Part shown: piece by piece, positions 8,788 to 17,543 of the stretch
Layout: the number at the start of each line of letters is the position of its first letter
Position numbering within the stretch: the first letter of the stretch is position 1
Assembly: GCF_000746845.1 (NCBI RefSeq)
Contig: NZ_KN050846.1
Span: forward strand, 2,744,963-2,808,962
DNA: 64,000 bases
Direction of reading: 5' to 3'
Origin: Altibacter lentus
Lineage (GTDB): Bacteria; Bacteroidota; Bacteroidia; Flavobacteriales; Flavobacteriaceae
Made by a program: the position numbers and the translations under genes
Notes under the pieces: model-generated
What the model was told of the DNA's origin: nothing
Seen by the model: only the letters and a program-made list of their open reading frames with translations
Database searches by the model: none

Positions 8788-10016
8788 CGGTGCTGTTGCA
8801 AAAGGCCAAATCGCCCGTGCAATCAGTGTCTGTTACGATCACAGGCTCTAAAAGCGAATCAAATCGTCTGTTGATCCTAAAAGCACTCTTTCCGGCGCTA
8901 ACCTTGCACAACCTTTCCAACAGTGATGATACCAAAGTCCTTCAAGCAGCGCTGCAACAGCAGAGCGGAAATATCGATATTCATCATGCGGGCACTGCAA
9001 TGCGGTTCCTTACTTCTTATTTTGCATGTCGTGAAGGGGTGGATGTTCTTCTAACTGGGAGCGAACGCATGCAGCAACGTCCTATAGGCATTCTTGTCGA
9101 TGCCTTGCGCGAGCTGGGAGCAGATATATCGTATACTCGTACCAGGGGGTTTCCTCCGTTGCGCATCAAAGGAAAAGCCCTTGCCAACGATACAGTTAGG
9201 ATCCATGCCAATGTTAGCAGCCAGTACATAACCTCAATGTTGCTGATCGCACCTTCCTTAACAAACGGACTCACATTGCAGTTAGAGGGGACGGTAACTT
9301 CCATGCCATATATTGAAATGACATTACAGCTTTTGAAAAAAATGGGGGTTTCGTGTTCTTTTTCTGAAAATATGATTCGTGTGGCACCGGCCGCTGCCAT
9401 TGCACCTACCGACTTCAGAGTAGAATCTGACTGGAGTTCGGCATCCTATTTTTACAGCTTGGTAGCCCTTTCTGAAGGATTATCAGTGACACTGAAACAT
9501 TTTAAGGAGAACAGTTTGCAAGGGGATAGCGCGCTTGTTTCATTGTTCGAGACATTAGGGGTCAAGACCATTTTTAATTCCTCTGAAGCCTCGATCACGC
9601 TAAGCAAACAAAATGTTGTGTTCCCGGATAGTGTATTGTTGCATCTGGCAGATACTCCCGATCTTGCACAGACAATAGCCGTGACTTGCTTCGGACTGGG
9701 AGTGGGGTGTCATCTCACCGGATTGCACACCTTGAAGATCAAAGAAACCGACCGGCTTTCAGCATTAAAAACTGAATTAGAAAAACTGGGTGGCTCGGTC
9801 GTGATCACACCAGATTCGCTTACGTTGACTTCTTCAGAAAAGATACGTGATCAGGTTACCATCGAAACCTACAACGACCATAGAATGGCTATGGCATTTG
9901 CGCCCTTAGGGTTGAGAACAACTGTACACATTAAAGATCCACAGGTAGTTTCAAAATCCTTTCCGGGATTTTGGCAAGACCTCGAAAAGTGCGGTATTTC
10001 AACCGATTTCCAATAA
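8784..10016 (+). CDS. aroA: 3-phosphoshikimate 1-carboxyvinyltransferase (EPSP synthase)
   Basis: The 410-residue enzyme joins phosphoenolpyruvate to shikimate 3-phosphate in the shikimate pathway. Substrate-binding segments are present: [12 protein letters not shown] near residue 21, HAGTAMRF near residue 73, and the C-terminal NDHRMAMAF near residue 363. The usual LPGDKS reads ITGSKSESN, and GTAGTAMR reads HAGTAMR, variants also seen in other Bacteroidota. It is slightly shorter than the E. coli protein (427). The start overlaps the upstream membrane protein gene; queA follows with its own promoter. Confidence 0.94.
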   Translation: MTVLLQKAKSPVQSVSVTITGSKSESNRLLILKALFPALTLHNLSNSDDTKVLQAALQQQSGNIDIHHAGTAMRFLTSYFACREGVDVLLTGSERMQQRPIGILVDALRELGADISYTRTRGFPPLRIKGKALANDTVRIHANVSSQYITSMLLIAPSLTNGLTLQLEGTVTSMPYIEMTLQLLKKMGVSCSFSENMIRVAPAAAIAPTDFRVESDWSSASYFYSLVALSEGLSVTLKHFKENSLQGDSALVSLFETLGVKTIFNSSEASITLSKQNVVFPDSVLLHLADTPDLAQTIAVTCFGLGVGCHLTGLHTLKIKETDRLSALKTELEKLGGSVVITPDSLTLTSSEKIRDQVTIETYNDHRMAMAFAPLGLRTTVHIKDPQVVSKSFPGFWQDLEKCGISTDFQ

Positions 10017-10031
10017 TAAATACACTTTTAC

Positions 10032-10063
10032 TTGACAACCCCTATGTGGAGGTTGTATATTTG
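10032..10063 (+). promoter_or_regulatory. Promoter of queA
   Basis: TTG (10032-10034), a 21-base spacer and TATATTTG (10056-10063) fit the Bacteroidota promoter TTG ... TAnnTTTG very well. It is the best complete promoter in the window, with about 35 bases of leader before the queA start. Confidence 0.7.
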
Positions 10064-10102
10064 CCACCTTTTAAAGTCAACAAAAATATTGTCATTATGG
10101 GA

Positions 10103-11152
10103 ATGAAACTGTCACATTTCAACTTCAATTTACCACCGGAATTACTCGCTGAATATCCTGCAGCAAATCGGGATGAGTCACGGTTAATGGTGCTCAATCG
10201 TAAAGAAAGAACCATAGAGCATAAGATGTTCAAGGACCTTATCGATTATTTTAAAGAAGATGATGTGTTGGTGCTTAACAATACCAAGGTATTCCCGGCC
10301 CGTTTGTTCGGAAATAAGGAGAAGACAGGAGCTCGTATCGAGGTTTTCTTGCTTCGGGAACTTAATTCTGAAACCCGTTTATGGGATGTACTGGTAGATC
10401 CCGCAAGAAAGATACGTATTGGAAACAAGCTTTATTTTGGTGATGACGAGTCTTTGGTTGCGGAAGTGATCGATAACACGACCTCCCGCGGAAGAACGCT
10501 TCGTTTCTTATTTGACGGGTCTTATGAAGAATTCCGAAGCAAACTTACAGAGCTTGGAGAAACCCCTTTGCCAAAATATATAAAACGAGAGGTAGAGCCC
10601 GAGGACGCTGAGCGTTATCAAACCATCTTCGCCAAGAATGAAGGGGCTGTGGCCGCGCCTACCGCAGGTCTTCACTTTTCGAAACATCTGTTAAAACGCC
10701 TTGAGATCAAAGGGATCAACTTTGCAGAGGTGACCCTTCACGTAGGTCTGGGGACATTTAGTCCTGTAGAGGTGGAAGATCTGTCGAAACATAAAATGGA
10801 CTCTGAAGAGATCATTATTACTGAAGATGCCGTTCAAACCATCAATAAAGGCATTAAATCGAAGCGTCGTGTGTGTGCTGTTGGAACTACGGTGATGAGA
10901 GCGTTGGAGAGCTCGGTTTCTTCAGATCATACGCTGAACGATTATAGCGGATGGACCAACAAATTTATTTTCCCTCCGTACGATTTTAGCATTGCCAATT
11001 CTATGGTGACCAATTTCCACACCCCAAAGTCAACCTTATTGATGATGGTATCAGCTTTTGCAGGCCATGAATTTATTAAAGAGGCCTATGCCGAAGCGAT
11101 CAAGGAAAAATATAGGTTCTATACCTACGGAGACGCCATGTTAATTATCTAA
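10103..11152 (+). CDS. queA: S-adenosylmethionine:tRNA ribosyltransferase-isomerase
   Basis: QueA transfers and rearranges the ribosyl part of S-adenosylmethionine onto preQ1 in tRNA, giving epoxyqueuosine. The protein of about 349 residues begins MKLSHFNF at 10103 (an ATG two codons upstream, 10097, is also possible); a frame extending back to 9971 would run through the promoter and is unlikely. Family segments seen are [27 protein letters not shown] and [11 protein letters not shown]. The C-terminus TYGDAMLI is typical. A strong terminator follows, so queA is a single-gene transcript. Confidence 0.95.
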   Translation: MKLSHFNFNLPPELLAEYPAANRDESRLMVLNRKERTIEHKMFKDLIDYFKEDDVLVLNNTKVFPARLFGNKEKTGARIEVFLLRELNSETRLWDVLVDPARKIRIGNKLYFGDDESLVAEVIDNTTSRGRTLRFLFDGSYEEFRSKLTELGETPLPKYIKREVEPEDAERYQTIFAKNEGAVAAPTAGLHFSKHLLKRLEIKGINFAEVTLHVGLGTFSPVEVEDLSKHKMDSEEIIITEDAVQTINKGIKSKRRVCAVGTTVMRALESSVSSDHTLNDYSGWTNKFIFPPYDFSIANSMVTNFHTPKSTLLMMVSAFAGHEFIKEAYAEAIKEKYRFYTYGDAMLII

Positions 11153-11169
11153 CGATGGCTTAAAGATAA

Positions 11170-11203
11170 AAAAGACCCTTGCTTTCTACAGCAGGGGTTT
11201 TTT
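11170..11203 (+). terminator. Terminator of queA
   Basis: A 14-bp stem (including G-T pairs) formed by 11170-11183 and 11190-11203 around the loop TTCTAC, ending in a T-run. Confidence 0.88.
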
Positions 11204-11279
11204 ATTTCTAAACTTTTGGTTTTCAAATATCAAAATAAAAAAGTACCTTAGTATATTGTAGCAGAGCTAACGGCTTATT

Positions 11280-12941
11280 ATGAAAAAACTTCTACTGTTG
11301 TTTTTTATATTAATGATCCCAATGATGGGTCATGCGCAGGATTTCGCTGAAGATGTTCCTGTAAGCTGGCAATTGAACCTACAGCAACGAAATACACCTA
11401 TAGAATTACCCCCGCTGGATCTGGAAGCCGTACATGCCGAAGATGCCGTTAATGATCTTGATAAAAGTCAGCCTTGGCGCTATGGGATTACCAGACCTGT
11501 AGCGATAGATATTGAAAAAGATGGGGTTTGGACCACGCTTCCCAATAATGCAGGAAGACTATGGCAAGTGGCGATCAAATCCACCGATGCGATAAACCTT
11601 AGTGTTAATCTGGATGCGTTTTACATTCCTAAAGGAGCTCGCTTTTTCTTGTTCAACGGCGACCAGTCCGATGTTTCTGTACCCTATACCGATGCTTCAA
11701 ATCGGTCCAGTAATAATTTGGGCTCTTGGTTTCTCCAAGGGGATGTGATCTGGCTGGAGTATTATGAGCCACCTTACATTTCCGAAGATGTTCAATTGAC
11801 CGTTACCAGCGTGATACATGGTTATCGTATGGGTAACATCACGACTATTGCTCAAAACATAAGAGGGCTCAACGATTCCGGAAGTTGTAATTTTGACGTG
11901 AATTGTTCTATTGGAGCCGATTTTGACGATCTAAAGGATGTTATTAAAAAGGCGATCACATTACTGAATCTTGGGAACGGTTATCTGTGCACCGCTTCTT
12001 TGGTGAATAATACAGCAGCCGATAAAACACCATTTTTGCTTACGGCCAACCATTGTCTTCAGGATAGCAACCCCGAATTCTGGTCGGTACGTTTCAATTG
12101 GATAAGTCCTACGCCTGTGTGCGGGGAAGAAGCTGAAAGTGCCGATATTCAAACGAACTTCACTATGAGTGGAGGTCAGGTAAGGGCCAGTAATACAAAA
12201 AGTGATTTTGCGCTGGTTGAGCTTTTCAATAGAATTCCGGAGTCCTGGGATATCGCCTTTGCCGGTTGGAATAATTCGGATGCGATGCCCCAATTTGAGG
12301 TGGGAATACACCATCCCAATGGTGATATCATGAAGGTGTGCAGAGATAATAGCGGCGCTACTAAGGACGTAGCATCAGGAACCGATGTCTGGCTCATTGG
12401 CGGCGGCGCTGCCGGTACCGGCAATGGTTGGGAAATTGGAACTACCGAGAGCGGTTCCTCCGGCTCCCCGCTCTTTAACGAGAAAGGACATATCATTGGT
12501 CAGCTCTATGGAGGACAGTCATTCTGTGACGGGACCAGTAACAACGGACAATATGATATCTATGGACGGTTTGCTGTTTCTTGGGATTTTGGAGACACAC
12601 CGGAAACCCGCTTAAAGGATTGGTTAGATCCCATCAATAGTGGACAGACAACCATAGAGACCTTACAGAATATATTGAATGTGCAGGATATCGAGCTCAC
12701 CGGTACGCTGGAAATTTTTCCGAACCCGGCAAATACCTACATCACGGTGATGAATAGCCGATATCCAAATCTATCGTATCAATTCTTCAATGTGTTAGGG
12801 CAGCAGATCGTTTCAGGATCGGTTTCCAATACCATGAATGTCATCCAGGTGGCTACGTTTACTGAAGGCATTTATTTTCTACGCCTAAAAGATGAGGAGT
12901 CCAATCAAGAGATCACTAAGAAGATCCTTATCCAAAAATAA
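11280..12941 (+). CDS. Secreted trypsin-like (S1, lysyl endopeptidase-type) protease with T9SS sorting domain
   Basis: The 553-residue protein has a signal peptide (cut near residue 19, GHAQ), an N-terminal region of about 180 residues, a chymotrypsin-fold protease domain and a C-terminal type IX secretion sorting domain (about 475-553, starting EIFPNPAN and ending ITKKILIQK). The catalytic triad is visible: His in TANHC, Asp in KSDFALVEL and Ser in GSSGSPLF. Four or more cysteines (SCNF, VNCS, LCTA, NHCL) could form disulfides as in Lysobacter and Achromobacter lysyl endopeptidases. It should be exported by Sec and then by T9SS to the cell surface or medium. The gene is alone between two terminators or promoters. 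Confidence 0.9.
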   Translation: MKKLLLLFFILMIPMMGHAQDFAEDVPVSWQLNLQQRNTPIELPPLDLEAVHAEDAVNDLDKSQPWRYGITRPVAIDIEKDGVWTTLPNNAGRLWQVAIKSTDAINLSVNLDAFYIPKGARFFLFNGDQSDVSVPYTDASNRSSNNLGSWFLQGDVIWLEYYEPPYISEDVQLTVTSVIHGYRMGNITTIAQNIRGLNDSGSCNFDVNCSIGADFDDLKDVIKKAITLLNLGNGYLCTASLVNNTAADKTPFLLTANHCLQDSNPEFWSVRFNWISPTPVCGEEAESADIQTNFTMSGGQVRASNTKSDFALVELFNRIPESWDIAFAGWNNSDAMPQFEVGIHHPNGDIMKVCRDNSGATKDVASGTDVWLIGGGAAGTGNGWEIGTTESGSSGSPLFNEKGHIIGQLYGGQSFCDGTSNNGQYDIYGRFAVSWDFGDTPETRLKDWLDPINSGQTTIETLQNILNVQDIELTGTLEIFPNPANTYITVMNSRYPNLSYQFFNVLGQQIVSGSVSNTMNVIQVATFTEGIYFLRLKDEESNQEITKKILIQK

Positions 12942-12971
12942 GCATACCCCTTTTTCGAATGCTAAAAAACT

Positions 12972-12991
12972 ACTAAGACAGCCGTCTTAGT
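12972..12991. promoter_or_regulatory. Inverted repeat over the -33 region of rlmN (possible operator)
   Basis: ACTAAGAC (12972-12979), four bases, then GTCTTAGT (12984-12991): perfect 8-bp arms. It ends 14 bases before the -7 box of rlmN, where sigma region 4 should contact DNA, so a bound dimer would block or recruit RNA polymerase. Confidence 0.45.
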
Positions 12992-13004
12992 GCGGAGGAT
13001 ACTG

Positions 13005-13012
13005 TATTTTTG
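13005..13012 (+). promoter_or_regulatory. -7 box of rlmN, predicting a leaderless transcript
   Basis: TATTTTTG matches TAnnTTTG and ends only five bases before the rlmN ATG at 13018, so transcription would start at or within a few bases of the start codon. Confidence 0.5.
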
Positions 13013-13017
13013 CATCA

Positions 13018-14058
13018 ATGATTTCAGAAAAGAAGGACATACGAGCATTATCCAAAGGAGAACTTCGAGATTTTTTCGAAGGAATTGGAGATAAAGCCTT
13101 TCGTGGCAATCAAGTATATGAATGGTTATGGGGTAAGGGCATCCATAACTTTGACCAGATGACGAATCTCTCAAAAGAAACTAGAGCGCATCTGGAAGCG
13201 AATTTCGTGATCAACCACATACAAGTGGACAGCCTGCAAAAGAGCAATGACGGAACCATTAAGAATGCCGTAAAATTGCATGACGGTTTGGTAGTGGAAT
13301 CTGTGCTCATACCTACAAAAAAACGTACGACAGCCTGTGTATCTTCTCAGGTAGGATGTAGCTTGGATTGTAAATTTTGTGCTACAGCACGCCTAAAACG
13401 CATGCGTAACTTAAATCCGGATGAGATCTACGATCAGGTCGTGGCGATCGATCAGGAAAGTAAATTATACCACGACAGGCCCTTGTCTAATATTGTTTTC
13501 ATGGGAATGGGAGAGCCACTCATGAATTATAAGAACGTACTTGAAGCCATCGACAAGATCACTCACAAAGAAGGCTTGGGAATGTCTCCAAAGCGTATCA
13601 CCCTTTCCACATCAGGTGTGCCAAAAATGATCAAGAAACTTGCAGACGATGAGGTAAAATTTCACTTGGCCGTTTCGCTGCATTCTGCGATACAGGAGAA
13701 ACGGGAGCAGATCATGCCGTTTGCCAAGAGTTTTCAGTTGGTCGACCTGAGAGAATCCTTGGAATATTGGTATGCCAAGACGCAGCGTAGGATTACGTAT
13801 GAGTATGTGGTTTGGAAGGGAATCAACGATGAAAAAGAAGATATCGAAGCTTTGGTACAATTCTGTAAGTATGTCCCATGTAAAGTAAACCTTATTGAGT
13901 ACAATCCCATTGATGACGGTGAGTTTCAGCAGGCATCCATAGAAGCGACGGAGACGTATATAGCGGCTTTAGAGAGGCACAGGATACCCGTTACCGTACG
14001 CCGCAGCCGTGGCAAAGATATTGATGCTGCGTGCGGACAGCTCGCTAATAAACAATAA
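13018..14058 (+). CDS. rlmN: 23S rRNA (adenine-2503-C2)-methyltransferase / tRNA A37 methyltransferase
   Basis: RlmN is a radical S-adenosylmethionine enzyme that methylates A2503 in 23S rRNA and A37 in some tRNAs. The 346-residue protein carries the iron-sulfur motif CSLDCKFC near residue 115, the SAM-binding segment MGMGEPLMN near residue 162, and the C-terminal catalytic cysteine in DAACGQL near residue 340. An N-terminal helical domain (about 1-90) precedes the barrel. The promoter appears to give a leaderless mRNA, with a palindrome over its upstream half. A terminator follows directly. Confidence 0.96.
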   Translation: MISEKKDIRALSKGELRDFFEGIGDKAFRGNQVYEWLWGKGIHNFDQMTNLSKETRAHLEANFVINHIQVDSLQKSNDGTIKNAVKLHDGLVVESVLIPTKKRTTACVSSQVGCSLDCKFCATARLKRMRNLNPDEIYDQVVAIDQESKLYHDRPLSNIVFMGMGEPLMNYKNVLEAIDKITHKEGLGMSPKRITLSTSGVPKMIKKLADDEVKFHLAVSLHSAIQEKREQIMPFAKSFQLVDLRESLEYWYAKTQRRITYEYVVWKGINDEKEDIEALVQFCKYVPCKVNLIEYNPIDDGEFQQASIEATETYIAALERHRIPVTVRRSRGKDIDAACGQLANKQ

Positions 14059-14086
14059 AAAAAGCGACCCTAGAGTCGCTTTTTTC
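14057..14086. terminator. Terminator after rlmN (copy 1 of a twin)
   Basis: AAAAAAGCGAC (14058-14068) pairs with GTCGCTTTTTT (14075-14085) around CCTAGA. It can work in both directions, for rlmN and the converging lipoprotein gene. A near-identical copy lies at 14882-14910. Confidence 0.85.
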
Positions 14087-14087
14087 G

Positions 14088-14717
14088 TTATTGATATATA
14101 GTAAATTGATAGAAAAAAAATGGAGTGCCACAACAGAGGAGGATGTCTCCATATGCAAAATCTAATTCTATCTTAGGCCTTAAACCATTGTTCGGGTAAA
14201 AAGGGTCTAATGCGCATTCAATCTCATTCAAAACAAGATTTGCTTGAGTTGCAGTTAATAAAAATTGTCCACTAGATAGATTAAAAGGTGATTGTGTAAG
14301 TTCAATCGACGTCGAGACACCACCTATAGGTGTAGAATTAGGATATGTGAATGGATATTTTGATTGAATTAATGTTTCTAGATCACCCGGTTGTGTATTT
14401 GGATTAGGATCGAAATGTTGACTTAAATATTGAGCTGCGCTAGTAAGTTGAGCTATTGGATAACTTGGGTTGTCAGATAAGCAAGAATTTTGTTGTGATT
14501 TCTTTAATAGATTTTCGATATAGGCATTGCTACGTTCTTGTTCGAAAGCTAATTTTGTGTTTTCAAACATCAAATTTTTCGACCTAAATGATTCTAGAAT
14601 TTTTGGGTCTTGTTTTTTTAGTTCAAGGTTAAAAACTTCATCTTCATTGTACCCTTGATCTTTTTCGCAAGAGGTGACAAGTAGAATAATTGCAATAAAT
14701 AACATAAATTTTTTCAT
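14088..14717 (-). CDS. AT-rich lipoprotein gene, function unknown
   Basis: The 209-residue product has a lipoprotein signal peptide (LLVTSC, cysteine 17) followed by a charged helical stretch and a C-terminal part with a cysteine pair (LLCCGT) and many aromatic residues near the end. No family recognised. Base composition is visibly more AT-rich than in rlmN and the polyprenyl synthase gene, and it lies between two almost identical terminators, as if added between rlmN and the T9SS gene. It could be recently acquired. Confidence 0.7.
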   Translation of the reverse strand: MKKFMLFIAIILLVTSCEKDQGYNEDEVFNLELKKQDPKILESFRSKNLMFENTKLAFEQERSNAYIENLLKKSQQNSCLSDNPSYPIAQLTSAAQYLSQHFDPNPNTQPGDLETLIQSKYPFTYPNSTPIGGVSTSIELTQSPFNLSSGQFLLTATQANLVLNEIECALDPFYPNNGLRPKIELDFAYGDILLCCGTPFFFYQFTIYQ

Positions 14718-14881
14718 GATATATTAATTTAAAAGTGAATACAACTAATTAAATTAAAATGTCATACAGGGGCATCTATAATAAAATTATAGAATGATAT
14801 TCTATATTGGGGAGAGTTCAGAATAAAATAACTGAAATTAAAAGTAGGAAAAAACTTACTAATAAACAAATTTTTAATAAT

Positions 14882-14910
14882 AAAAAAGCGACCCTAAGGT
14901 CGCTTTTTTT
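14882..14910. terminator. Terminator (copy 2 of a twin)
   Basis: AAAAAAGCGACC (14882-14893) pairs with GGTCGCTTTTTT (14898-14909) around CTAA. On the minus strand it ends the T9SS gene at 14932. It shares almost all bases with the copy at 14057-14086. Confidence 0.85.
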
Positions 14911-14931
14911 ATCTGAAATGTCAAGAAAATA

Positions 14932-15804
14932 TTATTTCTTGATCACTTTAAATGACTTGCTTGCACCATCGATGGTTACGGTAGCAATATACACGCCTGA
15001 CTTCAAAGAAGCCATGTTTACTACCGCATTGGTAGTATTCAATTTCTGTGCAATTACTTCTTGACCTAAGATGTTGTAAAGCGCAACGGTTTGGATAGGA
15101 GCATTCGCTTTAAGGTTAAGGTTGCTGTCGGTATCCATAAAATACGCAAAGCCTTCAAAATTATTATCCTCAATAGAAAGCGTGGCAGCTTCAACTTTAA
15201 TGTCATCTAGACCTATAAGCCATTCATCTGTAGTGTCGTGATGTCTAAATGCAATAAATACATCTTGGCCAATAAATGCATCAAGATTTATATTTACAGT
15301 TTCTCCTCCTTGAAAAGCTAAGGTGGTTGATAAAACGGGTGTGGCAGCTAAAATATCAGCTTGAGCACTACTTGTAGTGACGGTCACAGAATAGGTTTCA
15401 CTAAAAAATGCTGGATCAGTTCCTGAACCCACAAAATAACTTAATTCTACTCCTGTAGCTCCCGGAGGAATACTAATCATTGGCAATACAAGGATGTTGT
15501 TTGGTGAAAGTGCTCCTTGGCCCCCATTACCTCCTGCACCGGTAGTAATAAAAGAAGCCGAAATAATAAAGTTATTTCCCATGTAAATATCACCGAAGGG
15601 TTGGGTAAAATTTGCTGGATTTGATAACCCCCAATTAAATCCATCTCCATCTACATCATAAGATAGAAAATCACCTGGAATATCTGTATCTTCCCCAACA
15701 TTGTCAGATACAGTAGCTGATTCAAAATCTTCTTCATAAAGCACATTTTGTGCGCTTAATGTTACAACAGCAAGCAGTGCTGCCAATAAAGTAATTTTTT
15801 TCAT
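14932..15804 (-). CDS. T9SS cargo protein with choice-of-anchor J-like domain
   Basis: The 290-residue protein has a signal peptide (cut near residue 18, LSAQN), a beta-sandwich of about 190 residues resembling choice-of-anchor J / cleaved-adhesin domains (EDFE near the start, LIGLDDIKVE near the end), and a C-terminal type A sorting domain (about 215-290: PIQTVALYNILGQEV, SGVYIATV, SKSFKVIKK). It should be secreted across the outer membrane by T9SS and possibly attached to the surface, with a likely role in binding polymers or adhesion. A TATTTTTG box lies 31 to 39 bases upstream. Confidence 0.85.
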   Translation of the reverse strand: MKKITLLAALLAVVTLSAQNVLYEEDFESATVSDNVGEDTDIPGDFLSYDVDGDGFNWGLSNPANFTQPFGDIYMGNNFIISASFITTGAGGNGGQGALSPNNILVLPMISIPPGATGVELSYFVGSGTDPAFFSETYSVTVTTSSAQADILAATPVLSTTLAFQGGETVNINLDAFIGQDVFIAFRHHDTTDEWLIGLDDIKVEAATLSIEDNNFEGFAYFMDTDSNLNLKANAPIQTVALYNILGQEVIAQKLNTTNAVVNMASLKSGVYIATVTIDGASKSFKVIKK

Positions 15805-15835
15805 TTTAATTAATTTTTAGAAAGTTATATGTTAT

Positions 15836-15843
15836 CAAAAATA
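15836..15843 (-). promoter_or_regulatory. Candidate -7 box for the T9SS cargo gene
   Basis: TATTTTTG on the minus strand, about 31 bases before the start at 15804, matches TAnnTTTG. Confidence 0.5.
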
Positions 15844-15889
15844 AGAAATCTTAGTGAATTGTAAGATACGTTTCGATTTTATTTATTTT

Positions 15890-15897
15890 TACCTTTG
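15890..15897 (+). promoter_or_regulatory. Candidate -7 box abutting the polyprenyl synthase start codon
   Basis: TACCTTTG matches TAnnTTTG and ends one base before the ATG at 15899, which would place transcription start inside or at the start codon. Confidence 0.35.
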
Positions 15898-15898
15898 G

Positions 15899-16876
15899 AT
15901 GAAAATTGTCTCTCAAATAAAACAGCCCATCGAATTTGAAATGGAGCTTTTCGAAAAAAAGTTCTCGGTGGCCATGTCTTCCAAAGTTTCGCTTTTAAAT
16001 AGGATCACGCATTATGTTGTGAATCGAAAAGGCAAGCAGATGCGTCCCATGTTCGTTTTTCTAATTGCCAAAATGACCAACAACGGTGAAGTGAATGACC
16101 GCACCTACCGCGGAGCTTCTGTGATCGAGTTGATCCATACGGCTACCTTGGTTCATGATGATGTTGTGGATGACAGTAACCGCCGCCGCGGATTCTTTAG
16201 CATCAATGCGTTGTGGAAAAATAAAATTGCGGTTTTGGTAGGCGACTATCTTTTATCCAAAGGACTTTTACTGTCCATTGATAACAACGATTTCGACCTT
16301 TTAAAGATCATTTCGGTGGCGGTGCGCGAAATGAGCGAGGGCGAATTGCTTCAAATAGAGAAGGCGCGAAAATTAGACATCACCGAGGCGGTCTATTTTG
16401 ATATCATACGTCAAAAGACTGCAACCTTGATAGCAGCCTGCTGCGCTATGGGCGCACAATCTGTGAATGCGCCTAAGAGCGAAGTGGAATCGCTTCGTAA
16501 ATTCGGGGAACTCATTGGCACGGCATTTCAGATCAAGGACGACCTATTCGACTATGGCGATGAAAAGATAGGCAAACCTACAGGCATTGATATCAAAGAA
16601 CAAAAAATGACGTTGCCTCTTATCTATGCGTTGAATACCGCTTCGGAACAGGAAAAGCGCTGGTTGATCAATTCAGTAAAAAATCACAATAAAGACAAAC
16701 AACGGGTAAAAGAGGTTATCGATTTTGTAAAGGAAATTGGAGGGCTTTCGTATGCGGTAACCAAAATGAAAGAGTATCAGCAACAAGCACTTCAAATCCT
16801 TCAAACCTACCCCAACTCACCCTATAAGGAGTCACTGGAGCTCATGGTCAACTACGTTATCGATAGAAAGAAGTGA
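15899..16876 (+). CDS. Polyprenyl (all-trans) diphosphate synthase
   Basis: A trans-isoprenyl diphosphate synthase of 325 residues, probably making the long side chain of menaquinone. Both aspartate-rich motifs are present: first LVHDDVVDD near residue 82 and second FQIKDDLFDYGD near residue 211. The start MKIVSQIKQP at 15899 is chosen because related flavobacterial proteins begin this way; the frame runs 15 codons further upstream without family likeness. The chain length made cannot be told from sequence alone. It lies divergent from the T9SS gene and about 100 bases before the ECF sigma gene. Confidence 0.88.
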   Translation: MKIVSQIKQPIEFEMELFEKKFSVAMSSKVSLLNRITHYVVNRKGKQMRPMFVFLIAKMTNNGEVNDRTYRGASVIELIHTATLVHDDVVDDSNRRRGFFSINALWKNKIAVLVGDYLLSKGLLLSIDNNDFDLLKIISVAVREMSEGELLQIEKARKLDITEAVYFDIIRQKTATLIAACCAMGAQSVNAPKSEVESLRKFGELIGTAFQIKDDLFDYGDEKIGKPTGIDIKEQKMTLPLIYALNTASEQEKRWLINSVKNHNKDKQRVKEVIDFVKEIGGLSYAVTKMKEYQQQALQILQTYPNSPYKESLELMVNYVIDRKK

Positions 16877-16979
16877 TCTTCAGAAACGAAACCTCGCTCC
16901 AACATTTTTTCACCTTCAGGCAACCATTTGCTAAAACGCTGCGTCTTTAATAATAGAAGCGTTTAAAAAAACCAAGTTT

Positions 16980-17543
16980 GTGAAGATTGTATCATTACAT
17001 AAGAACTATAGTAAATTGATCGCAAAGGCGGGAAAAGGGGACCGCAGGGCACAACACGACCTGTTTGAGCTCTTTGCGCCAAAGATGCTGAGTATATGCA
17101 GACAGTATGTAAAGAACACCGAGCAGGCGGAAGATGTGATGATCACCGGTTTTACCAAGGTGTTTAAATACCTCCACACGTATAAGTCGGAGGGAAGTTT
17201 TGAAGGATGGATCCGTCGTATTATGGTAAATGAATCTATTTCTCAACTTCGCAAGGATAAAAAATTAGGCTTTGCAGATGAAACCGAAATCGAGAATTCC
17301 ATGGATCATGTGGCTTACATTGAGACTGCTTTGGAAGTGGCAGAGATCCAGGCGATGATAGATACACTGCCGGATGGTTACAAAACGGTCTTTGTCTTGT
17401 ATGCCGTGGAAGGCTACAAGCACAGTGAGATCGCCGAATTATTAGGGATAAGTGAAAGCACTTCGAAATCACAACTGTTCAAGGCTAGAAAAATGCTTCA
17501 GTCGAAAGTAGAACATAATACAATTAGTTATGGCACCCATTAA
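16980..17543 (+). CDS. ECF-type RNA polymerase sigma factor
   Basis: The 187-residue protein has sigma region 2 (about 20-95, with AEDVMITGFTKVFKYL and GSFEGWIRRIMVNE) and region 4 (about 120-175, with LPDGYKTVFVLYAVEGYKHSEIA and a helix-turn-helix). It starts with GTG. The next gene, overlapping by 14 bases, encodes a single-pass membrane protein likely to be its anti-sigma partner, and an outer-membrane protein follows. Such three-gene units in Bacteroidota usually respond to envelope state. A second sigma of the same kind lies at 54789-55334 with a parallel arrangement. Confidence 0.9.
   Translation: MKIVSLHKNYSKLIAKAGKGDRRAQHDLFELFAPKMLSICRQYVKNTEQAEDVMITGFTKVFKYLHTYKSEGSFEGWIRRIMVNESISQLRKDKKLGFADETEIENSMDHVAYIETALEVAEIQAMIDTLPDGYKTVFVLYAVEGYKHSEIAELLGISESTSKSQLFKARKMLQSKVEHNTISYGTH

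Noticed and set aside
9971-10102. Longer N-terminus for queA
   Set aside because: It would cover the best promoter of the window; homologues begin at MKLSHF.
14760-14810. AT-rich inverted repeats (ATAGAAT/ATTCTAT) as an operator or insertion end
   Set aside because: Such short AT palindromes are expected by chance in DNA this AT-rich, and no partner end was found.
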